The position numbers and the translations under genes were made by a program. 13,757 nucleotides of DNA from Ectocarpus siliculosus (lineage: Eukaryota; Sar; Phaeophyceae; Ectocarpales; Ectocarpaceae), in contig FN648906.1 in assembly GCA_000310025.1 (NCBI GenBank), forward strand, positions 4,808 through 18,564. The letters are read 5' to 3'. Below the pieces are notes generated by a model. That model searched no databases. It was not told where the DNA came from and was given only the letters and a program-made list of their open reading frames with translations. Below, piece after piece: positions 8,501 to 13,757 of this stretch (position 1 is the first letter of the stretch; the number at the start of each line of letters is the position of its first letter).

Positions 8501-10462
8501 GGAGACTAACCCTTCAACCCTCCCCTGGCGCATTCAAAGGTAGTCAGAAAGACAAACAGACTCGCCATTACGGTCGACTCCCATGTCAGCAGGGGTCGAA
8601 GAGAGCAGGCGGGAGATGAAGATAACTCCAGTAGTACTTACAATTGACAGGGCAATTGACATGGGGAAGATATGTTAACAAGGATATGACCTGATCGAAT
8701 ACCCACACTGGTCGAGTTTATACGCCAGGCTGAGCTAATCTAACTCTTTACCGTCTCCCCATAGGATCGCAGAAAGTCTGGGCTAACCGAAACTTCATTC
8801 TGAGCAATAGCCTATCCTACAAGAGCATTCCGTCGAGTTCAACGGCTTCGTCGGTGTCAACGTTGAACTTTGCGTATTGGTGTAGCGTCAAGAGATGTCG
8901 CAGTTGTCGTGGCCGAGTTTGGTAGTGACTAAGGGTACGTATCTGATCCAAAGGATAGTTTTCCACGGACCCCTGACCCCTGCATGTGATTCCAAGTTTG
9001 ACTATATAACGTCGTGAAACTCGACATTCCTGTGGACGGTGTGGAAAACGTCAGGTACATTCAGGAGGCGTGGAGCTCCTAGCGACCGAGGAGAGGCTAC
9101 TATCGACAAGGACTTACTTCCTCTCGTGATAACCGAGTCGCCTAAGCAGGACAATGGCTGCGACTGTGGAGTTTACGTCCTACGCAACGCAAAGGCGAGA
9201 CCAACGCTGGGCCCGTGCACTAACCCAACGCTCGCCTGTGCTTGAAGGGGTACAATTCTATGGCGCTTTGGTCATGTTTGTCGTTATTTCGCTAATTGTC
9301 CATCTAATTCATCTATAATTAATTCAAGTCCCGAACACGAGGGCTAAGACAACTACGACACTAAGCCCCTACCAAACCCTTCTAGCCGCTTTATTGACCT
9401 TGGTAGGTGTACCTCATGGTGGGTGGTTTGGATAGGGGGGGGATACGCCTTGACGACTGATTGGGCATAGACCCTAAACCCTAGCGTTTTCCACGGTAGC
9501 GTTTTCCACGTTTCAGAAAATTGGCGTTTAAAGTCTCCTCTCACTGATTTGTAGCTACAGCAGATGGACTAGACGCCGAACGACGTCCGCGTACTTCGGT
9601 AACGACCTAACTGGATGGGCTACTTCCTGTCGCGGCGAACCATAGTTCAATGCGATGCAAACATCCGTTCGTGTGTCGTGCGGCTGCCACCACATGTGTC
9701 GACGACAGGTACACGTAGAGTACCTGCGTTATACGGAAGGATCGTTCCACGACGCAAACGTCGACGTCTCCTTTTTTTTTTTTCCTTCGCACTCCTTCCT
9801 TGCCGCGGTTTTCCACCCCAATTTCGAACTTCGAACGTGGGGTGCAATTTCCTCTCTTCGTACCTTCCTCGTCGGCCTTCTACATCGTTATGTACATAAT
9901 GTATACCTCGATTTTTCGGCTTCTCGAGTCGGATAGACAAGACTACGAACTGACATGTCCCTTTCACCACCGACGGGACCGCGCGCTCGTCGAGTGCCGA
10001 AATTCTTCACCACTTCCTTGACTCTCCCAACTCCGTCACTTCTTCCCGCCCCTACAAATCCTCTCCCCTTCTTCTTCTTCTTTCCTTCCTCCCGGACACT
10101 CACCACCATCCGTCCGTCCTGGATGTTGGCCCCCAGCCCCATTGGGGGGCGGGGGGCCAATCCTTAACCCTAGTAGATTTGTGTGGGCGCGATTTCGTTT
10201 TCGTTGGCCTTCGTCTCGATCGGAGACGAAGCGTCAATGAGACCCTGTTAGAATCCCTTGACCCGCTGTTGTGTTCTGTGTTTTACGATTGCTTCGTACC
10301 CCGCATGGTTGTCGCCAGGAAATCCTCAAGGAGTGGCCGATCGTTACTCAAGCAGAGGTCGACGATGGAATGCAGAAGTACTTCACACTCGAACTCTTCA
10401 GCCCATCTGACATCTCGAATGAGCGCCGTATGCTCCGGCAGCTGCTGCAGACATACAAGTGA
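5404..10462 (+). CDS. Ulp/SENP-type SUMO protease-like protein (peptidase C48), seven exons
   Basis: The model joins 5404-5579, 5818-5994, 6524-6614, 7748-7873, 8332-8441, 9065-9194 and 10319-10462. All junction phases agree and the product is 317 residues. Family members cleave SUMO-type modifiers from proteins, mostly in the nucleus. Motifs appear in the expected order: FLFEYPLG (73-80), LLNDNLVDLYLR (107-118), KVHIFPTSFYTKL (127-139), KRWTRGADIF (154-163), FVFVPVN (167-173), MLFFDSLG (207-214) and PKQDNGCDCGVY (253-264). The tyrosine-proline pair after FLFE and the PKQDN-DCGVY motif are closest to the Ulp2/SENP6-7 branch. Asp211, Gln255 and Cys261 of the active site are present, but Tyr177 replaces the catalytic His (sequence NYWLYWSL). 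Introns 1-5 are GT-AG and intron 6 is best read as GC-AG. There is almost no N-terminal extension beyond the domain. The identity is firm; activity is doubtful. Confidence 0.85.
5818..5994 (+). CDS. Peptidase exon 2 (LLNDNLVDLYL motif)
   Basis: This exon encodes residues 59-118 and contains FLFEYPLG and the substrate-binding motif GELLNDNLVDLYLR typical of C48 peptidases. The acceptor TCGCAG|G ends at 5817; an alternative acceptor, CTTAG ending at 5829, is in the same phase. The donor TGAG|GTCAGT at 5995 is close to consensus and splits an arginine codon. Between the two motifs lies a Gly/Ala-rich loop (GKAAGGDRFADK). Confidence 0.82.
6524..6614 (+). CDS. Peptidase exon 3 (HIF..FYTKL motif)
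   Basis: This exon encodes residues 119-148, including KVHIFPTSFYTKL, the conserved strand and helix after the LND motif. The acceptor CGCCTAG|G ends at 6523 and restores the phase left by exon 2. The spacing to the YL of exon 2 is then normal for the family. The donor GAT|GTAGGT at 6615 leaves a complete codon. The same frame is open back to 6252, so a longer exon with a Gly/Ala/Ser-rich insert is possible; the acceptors at 6344 and 6392 are in phase too. Confidence 0.78.
6615..7747 (+). other. Intron 3 of the peptidase gene (1133 bases)
   Basis: The intron runs from the donor GTAGGT to the acceptor CGCTATAG, which has a strong pyrimidine tract (about 7725-7741). A poly-T stretch lies at about 6764-6773. 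The intron also contains the open frame with a DNA polymerase A-like motif described separately (7396-7533). The rest shows nothing I recognise. Confidence 0.7.
7396..7533 (+). pseudogene. Possible family-A (Pol theta-like) DNA polymerase fragment inside intron 3
   Basis: The + frame reads NRVYVGVLYGMGCNASLLG and continues with a helix-like stretch ending YANK. The pattern R..Y-G-x-x-YGMG is characteristic of the O-helix of Pol theta-like family-A polymerases, where it contacts the incoming nucleotide; here the first Gly is kept after an inserted Val (VYVGVLYGMG). The open frame continues to 7662. A good donor, AAA|GTAAGG at 7534, closes the segment, and AG acceptors lie at 7402-7408. I see no other polymerase motif nearby, so it would be a fragment. 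The match covers only about 12 strong residues, so chance is not excluded. Confidence 0.33.
7748..7873 (+). CDS. Peptidase exon 4 (position of the catalytic His, here Tyr)
   Basis: This exon encodes residues 149-190: VFRKVKRWTRGADIFNMKF, then VFVPVNYWLYWSLACLCNL. The order RWTR..DIF, FVFVPVN, xW, SL is diagnostic for C48 peptidases. The family has His-Trp where this reads Tyr177-Trp178; codon TAC at 7832-7834 differs from a His codon CAC by one base. The acceptor ends at 7747; AAG at 7757-7759 is an in-phase alternative that drops four residues. The donor GCG|GTGTGT at 7874 is preferred, and GTT|GTATGG at 7886 would add four residues in phase. Confidence 0.86.
8332..8441 (+). CDS. Peptidase exon 5 (catalytic Asp)
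   Basis: This exon encodes residues 191-227 and contains PCMLFFDSLGTHNPAKIQ, the strand that carries the catalytic aspartate (Asp211, codon 8392-8394). The acceptor ACGTCTTTAG ends at 8331 after a pyrimidine-rich run. The donor ATCGC|GTGAGC at 8442 leaves two bases. The sequence before the strand (ADDAKVGYGNHDAR) is a hydrophilic loop, as expected in this family. Confidence 0.84.
8446..8503 (+). repeat. GA-rich microsatellite just inside intron 5
   Basis: An imperfect (GA)n run interrupted by GG, CC and T begins only a few bases after the intron 5 donor at 8442. The rest of intron 5 (8442-9064) shows no coding content I recognise. Confidence 0.75.
9065..9194 (+). CDS. Peptidase exon 6 (catalytic Cys)
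   Basis: This exon encodes residues 227-270 and includes ESPKQDNGCDCGVYVLRNAK. Cys261 (codon TGT at 9165-9167) is the nucleophile position, and Gln255, six residues before it, is the oxyanion-hole glutamine. The acceptor ACATTCAG|G ends at 9064 and fits the phase of exon 5. The distance from Asp211 to Cys261 is 50 residues, within the family's usual range, although the usual helix ending in an aromatic/EW-like pattern is not evident. The best exon end is AAAG|GCGAGA at 9194, which implies a GC donor. Confidence 0.8.
9195..10318 (+). other. Intron 6 of the peptidase gene, GC-AG type (1124 bases)
   Basis: The donor reads AAAG|GCGAGA and the acceptor GTCGCCAG. Reading through the donor in frame gives a stop within 16 codons, and no GT donor nearby gives the right phase and family match. 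Within it lie a 15-base direct duplication (9482-9510), a T-run (about 9772-9783) and a strongly pyrimidine-rich stretch (about 10015-10092) containing CTT repeats. Confidence 0.6.
9482..9510 (+). repeat. Two tandem copies of TAGCGTTTTCCACG (period 15)
   Basis: TAGCGTTTTCCACG occurs at 9482-9495 and again at 9497-9510, separated by a single G. It directly follows ACCCTAAACCC. It sits inside intron 6 and has no evident function. Confidence 0.85.
10319..10462 (+). CDS. Peptidase exon 7 (C-terminus and stop)
   Basis: This exon encodes residues 271-317, starting EILKEWPIVTQAEVDDGMQK and ending QLLQTYK before TGA at 10460-10462. After the DCGVYVLRNAK strand, family members continue with a helix and then a C-terminal helix rich in basic and leucine residues. 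The RRMLRQLLQTYK end fits that pattern. The acceptor GTTGTCGCCAG ends at 10318 in phase 0, matching exon 6. The link across the non-canonical donor lowers certainty slightly. Confidence 0.7.
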   Translation, partial: EILKEWPIVTQAEVDDGMQKYFTLELFSPSDISNERRMLRQLLQTYK

Positions 10463-10726
10463 GCCACCCGATCGTGTTACAGTGTTATGTCCGTTTGTCG
10501 TTCTGGCGACGAACCCTAAACGTCGTCCATAGCACACTAGTGAACCCATGCCGTTCGCCCCCATGCCACAACTCTCGTTCAGGCGGCCACCCTGTGCCGT
10601 CCTTCACCAGCGCAGGCGGTGCTTGCGCTTAGTAATTTTGTATTTTCCTACAACCCTTCGGGTAGCTGTATCCAACGGGTAATGTCGAAGGTTCTCGGAG
10701 CCGGCAAAATCATACCTTGTAGTCCG
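10463..10726 (+). other. 3' flank of the peptidase gene
   Basis: I see no coding content here. AATAAA hexamers occur further on, at 10886-10891 and 11035-11040, more than 400 bases after the stop. Either could be a polyadenylation signal, but neither is supported by anything else. Confidence 0.35.
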
Positions 10727-10774
10727 ACGTCATGTGGCCTAAGTTAAGAAACGTCATGTGGCCGAAGTTAAGAA
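10727..10774 (+). repeat. 24-base tandem duplication
   Basis: The 24-base unit, which contains ACGTCATGTGGCC, occurs at 10727-10750 and 10751-10774 with a single T/G difference. It lies in non-coding sequence after the peptidase gene. The near identity points to a recent duplication. Confidence 0.92.
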
Positions 10775-11137
10775 ACTTAGATTTTAATTCGCTATGCGTG
10801 TTCTTTGTTTTAGCATGCTCAGCGTGGTCCAAAGGTAATTATTCGAGCGAAGCGAGATCTCCAATCTGGCCTGAGGTCTCGCCGCAATAAATTTTTGGAT
10901 CAAGACAAAGTAGTTAGAACGTCTGTCGGACTAATATAGGTTTGAGACTACAGCAGTACATCACTTGATCATAAAGGGGGTCAGCAGACCGCACGTGCAC
11001 AGCAGATTGCAGCTGTTGCATATAATGTTCTTTCAATAAATTTTGCACGTACAGTAACAACCCGTGAGGTTGCGTCCCCTACAAGGGGTGCAGTATAGCA
11101 GCATGTTTGTAGTTTCCGGAAGTAACGGCAGCGAATC
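10775..11137. other. Intergenic, no gene seen
   Basis: This is AT-richer sequence containing two AATAAA hexamers and a short hairpin (CCCCT-ACA-AGGGG at about 11076-11088). A minus-strand open frame (10981-11376) runs into repeat copy C but is not preserved in copies A or B. Confidence 0.4.
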
Positions 11138-11650
11138 AACCTCGCCCCCACCGGTCTTCCCCATAGGGATAGGTCCTCGTTGCTTGGCCGCGATGTTGTG
11201 GAACAAGCTGGTAACTTCGTGAGCCCGGCGACCAGGGTGCCGCTATTATTTTCCCTTCTTTGTTTTTGTCGGTAACCATGACTGGTGGGCGAGTACATTA
11301 TGTTGTGCGGTGTCTTGAACGCGCACTCCGCGCGAAGTGGAGAATCGCACCACGTTGTGTTAATTTGGTCAAGCACCCTCGAGGCAGTTTCTAAGTGCTT
11401 ACAGCTGCCTCTGGAAGTGGAAGCTCGCTAGTATGGATTGAGTCGTACACATCTGTCATCCGTACGCTAGAAAGTAAGGGGAAAATGCCGAACACCCTTA
11501 GCAGGATGCAGCGCACCCTGCATGCGACTCGCCGAATGCCTCACGTCGCTTGGCACATGTGAGAGCCTGTTCCGGTGAGAACCCGGCGTGCTCCGTCATC
11601 GGTCTAACGATTACGGCACTAACGACTATGTCAACACCCCCACCCCCCCC
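11138..11650 (-). repeat. 540-base repeat, copy C (inverted relative to A and B)
   Basis: The reverse complement aligns over its whole length with copies A and B. It runs from a G-tract (C run 11637-11650 on the + strand) inward to the ACGA-ACC-CCC segment at about 11138-11185 that ends the other copies. Anchors are at 11347-11360 and 11495-11510. Compared with A it lacks about 25 bases near 11594-11597. With A/B at the left edge, C brackets the peptidase gene with the G-tract ends facing outward on both sides. Confidence 0.85.
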
Positions 11651-11701
11651 TCATTTTCATGCCGGTTCGACAACGGCCTTCGTCAAACCGACATCATGCA
11701 G

Positions 11702-11841
11702 GGACCCATGCAGGGACCGCTACGAACGCGAGCTGCGACTGCGAGAAATCAGCGAGAGGAGGGCAGGGGTGTTGTCCGACGACAGCGCGAGCAGCCCTTC
11801 AGACGTGGAGGTGGTAGAGGATATTAGAACGATGTCGTCCG
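11702..11841 (+). CDS. Candidate exon of an unknown gene (charged, Asp/Ser-rich)
   Basis: The open frame reads DPCRDRYERELRLREISERR, then AGVLSDDSASSPSDVEVVED. This is a basic/charged helix followed by an acidic serine-rich stretch, unlike the random-looking ORFs around it. It begins after a long C-rich tract and the acceptor CATGCAG|G (ending at 11701), and ends at a consensus donor, TCCG|GTGAGT (11842). It starts about 50 bases outside repeat copy C. I do not recognise the protein. It could be an internal exon of a downstream + strand gene or a gene remnant. Confidence 0.38.
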
Positions 11842-12330
11842 GTGAGTTGTCCGCGCACGGTGCTGCCGACACTATTCAACATGTGGTGGAAGTTTAGGTT
11901 GTTCGTGAGGTCGCAGCGATGTCCTTGGCCACCGTTGTTTCGTCATCGCTGGCATCCCCACATGCTCTATACGTTTGGGCGTACGTTGTATGCTCCGCAA
12001 CGAACTCCTAACCGTTCGGTCAGAGCTCCGAGCGTGTGGTTAGCCCTCTCCATTGGTAGATACCTACAGCGAAGATCCGTGAACACGGAAATGCGCCCTT
12101 ATCCGAATCACAGGAACCTCACTTACCCATTACGTCCTGCGCTGTCCGTCTTCGATTCGTGTCCCAAGGTTACACGTCAACACCTGGAGAAATCCCTGGA
12201 ACACTTGCCACCACAGGAAAAGGAGGGCAAAGACTCAACCCAGTGCGCAATAATGACACCCTTTTAGAGGACGCTAGTAGGAACGCGCTTCTCTGGAGAC
12301 CCCAGAAAATATTGTAGCCCAGATAACTCA
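11842..12330. other. No recognisable gene
   Basis: A + frame of 141 codons (11842-12267) is open, but its translation starts within the exon/donor described above and shows no domain I know. If that exon is real, this is its intron. Confidence 0.35.
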
Positions 12331-12456
12331 GTGTCGGTCGCCAATAATGTAGGACAAGGGACAAACATGAGGATGACCGCAGTGTCTCGAGCAGCAGGTG
12401 TCTACGTCTTCACCTTTCCAGGCATGGGTTTCGTGACCTATTTTGAGATATACAAG
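12331..12456 (+). CDS. Candidate exon of an unknown gene (FTFPGMGF motif)
   Basis: The open frame reads RAAGVYVFTFPGMGFVTYFE up to IYK and meets a strong donor, ACAAG|GTAAGG, at 12457. The true exon start is uncertain: AG acceptors occur at about 12329-12330 (CTCAG) and 12388-12396 (GAGCAGCAG). The GVY-x-F-x-PG-x-x-F pattern distantly recalls the PHAF1/UPF0183 family (GIYSLFYPGLSFEF-like stretch), but one short motif is not enough to assign it. Confidence 0.28.
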
Positions 12457-13486
12457 GTAAGGGGAGAAATAGTGCGTGCTATCGATGTGTTACACCCTGT
12501 GGGTCGACACCTTGGTTTTGCTAGATATTCATACACACGATGATTTGCCCGGGCAGGGAATATATTTTCATATAATTACGCCATCTCAAATGTTCCTTGT
12601 TCGATAGCTGCGCGGCGCGTTGTAGGATGGCTTGGTCTGTACGATAAGCGGGCCTGCAGCAATTTAGTTTGGTTGCGCTGATGTACTGTGACTGCCGACC
12701 ACGTGCCATATGATACGTAGAGTACATGCTGTTCCTGACAATTACGTGTTGTAACGGTGGTATTTAGAACGGAGGTGTGCGAATTGGTCGTATAGACCCG
12801 ATGGGACACAGGGTAGAAGCCTTACCTGTGCGACAGTTGCGTCCTCGAGTACTATCGAAAGGACAATCCATACTCACTCGTCGAACGTGTACCTAGTAAC
12901 ACGCACACGGTTTCCCTGTGTAGGGGCGGCAAGAGGCCGGATGATTCGTGTTTTTGGCGTAAAAGATGGCTTTTTATGGTCTTTTTCCCTGTCGCCAATG
13001 TACTTTCCCCGTGCCTAAGCCCCGCTAATAAGGTGCTGCAAACCTAACCTGTTGCGTTCTTGTGATACATTCCTGCTAAGTTATTGTAGCGCCAAGAAGG
13101 ACTTGTCGTGATCTACTGACAACTAAGTCTTGCGAGGCAACGCGCCCGAAAAAATCAACAAGGATTGGGCATAACAGCAAACGATTTGCCAGGTATCTCT
13201 CTTGTGCTTAAGGGGTGTGAGCCCACTGCTCGATATCTTCGCTTTGTATTGACCCGGGCACATTAACCCTGCTGGGCCATTCCATGAAAACCAAATGCCC
13301 AATCATTACATGGGAAAATAGTGTAAACCTAGCCCAACCATAAACTCTAAACCTATACTTCGAAACGGGACATCCATAGATCCACAGGATGACGATCAAC
13401 CGACGTCGCGGTTTTGCGATCTGCGTCATCACACGGCGGCGTGTAGGACGTCGTGGCGACCAGGGAAACGTGATGGTATGCCTTAA
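12457..13486. other. No recognisable gene
   Basis: Short open frames only (12521-12727 and 12576-12809 on the minus strand; part of 13208-13654 minus). None has recognisable content, and no RNA gene, repeat or splice-supported exon was seen. Confidence 0.4.
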
Positions 13487-13510
13487 GAGGCCGTATGTGA
13501 TGAGCAATGC

Positions 13511-13757
13511 ATGACAAGAAGAAGAAGAAGAACAACAACAACAACAATGAGAAGTCACCGGTGGACCATGGCGCACCCACCAGTCCGTGGATTGGTGCAC
13601 ACGGCGGTTGCAGCCGCGGACACACGAGGTCTCGTGGATGTTCATGCATCTCATAGCTTCTCAAAGAGGGTCGTGCGTTGCCATCGGTTCTGGCGAGGTC
13701 TAATGGGTGTCAGTGAGTCTCTAGGAGTCTCCGGGAGTCTCACGGGGGCGGGGTACC
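13511..13757 (+). CDS. Open frame running off the right edge (partial, unknown)
   Basis: From ATG at 13511 the + frame stays open for 82 codons to the end of the window. It starts with homopolymers encoded by the microsatellite (five Arg, five Thr), then reads MAHPPVRGLVHTAVAAADTR, GLVDVHASHSFSKRVVRCHR and FW. The middle part looks protein-like, but I do not recognise it. The last residues are encoded by a 10-base tandem repeat. A possible donor (GCGAG|GTCTAA) occurs near 13696, so the exon could be shorter. Both start and end are unproven. Confidence 0.3.
   Translation, partial: MTRRRRRTTTTTMRSHRWTMAHPPVRGLVHTAVAAADTRGLVDVHASHSFSKRVVRCHRFWRGLMGVSESLGVSGSLTGAGY
13516..13545 (+). repeat. Compound trinucleotide microsatellite (AAG)5(AAC)5
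   Basis: Five perfect AAG units (13516-13530) are followed directly by five AAC units (13531-13545). In the open frame above they read as poly-Arg and poly-Thr; in the neighbouring frame they would be poly-Lys and poly-Asn. Confidence 0.97.
13715..13744 (+). repeat. 10-base tandem repeat, three units (GAGTCTCNNG)
   Basis: Units begin at 13715, 13725 and 13735, each starting GAGTCTC and varying in its last three bases. The array may continue past the window; the G-rich end that follows interrupts it here. Confidence 0.85.

Noticed and set aside
9471-9486. ACCCTAAACCCTAG resembles the TTTAGGG-type telomere repeat.
   Set aside because: Fewer than two units are present inside an intron; too short to call an interstitial telomere.
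9955-10167. Open frame rich in Pro, Thr, Ser and Phe (about 70 codons) in intron 6.
   Set aside because: It is simply the translation of the pyrimidine-rich tract before the last exon; low complexity and no start context.
13208-13654. Minus-strand open frame of 148 codons with poly-Cys and poly-Ser runs.
   Set aside because: The runs are the antisense reading of the AAG/AAC microsatellite and the rest has no protein-like pattern.
1-13757. CRISPR array, prokaryotic operon, tRNA or rRNA genes, tandem rRNA spacer.
   Set aside because: No regularly spaced short repeats with unique spacers, no compact genes with ribosome binding sites, and no tRNA-like arms with B-box sequence or rRNA cores were seen.

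Overview
The window looks like nuclear DNA of a eukaryote, probably a protist or alga. The one gene I can identify is broken into seven short exons separated by introns of about 240 to 1130 bases. Its exons join in frame through ordinary splice signals and it encodes a SUMO-protease-type domain found only in eukaryotes. Most remaining ORFs are short and unlike any protein I know. Long introns, roughly balanced base composition and many mono- and trinucleotide tracts would suit a photosynthetic stramenopile such as a brown alga, but this placement is only a guess.

Layout. Positions 1-1077 hold a G-rich tract and two head-to-tail copies (A and B) of a repeat of about 540 bases. Positions 1078-5403 hold no gene I recognise. 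They do contain two diverged copies (about 2436-2640 and 3815-4030) of another dispersed sequence with a coding-like remnant. The Ulp/SENP-type cysteine peptidase gene (peptidase family C48) runs from 5404 to 10462 on the + strand. My exon model is 5404-5579, 5818-5994, 6524-6614, 7748-7873, 8332-8441, 9065-9194 and 10319-10462; it totals 954 bases, giving 317 residues and a stop with no frame break. Downstream come a small tandem repeat (10727-10774), an inverted third copy (C, 11138-11650) of the 540-base repeat, two candidate exons of unknown genes (11702-11841 and about 12331-12456), and an ORF running off the right edge from 13511.

Main points of interest. First, the peptidase keeps the catalytic Asp, Cys and oxyanion-hole Gln, but Tyr177 stands where the catalytic His should be. 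It may therefore be a pseudoenzyme, a decaying gene, or a sequence error. Second, the gene lies between inverted copies of the 540-base repeat whose G-tract ends both face outward. This arrangement resembles long terminal inverted repeats, and Ulp1-like domains are known passengers of some Mutator-like DNA transposons, but no transposase is visible and the element ends are not defined. Third, intron 3 contains a fragment reminiscent of a family-A (Pol theta-like) DNA polymerase. These facts could be explained by a gene-carrying element, or by an ordinary gene in repeat-rich DNA; the sequence alone does not decide.
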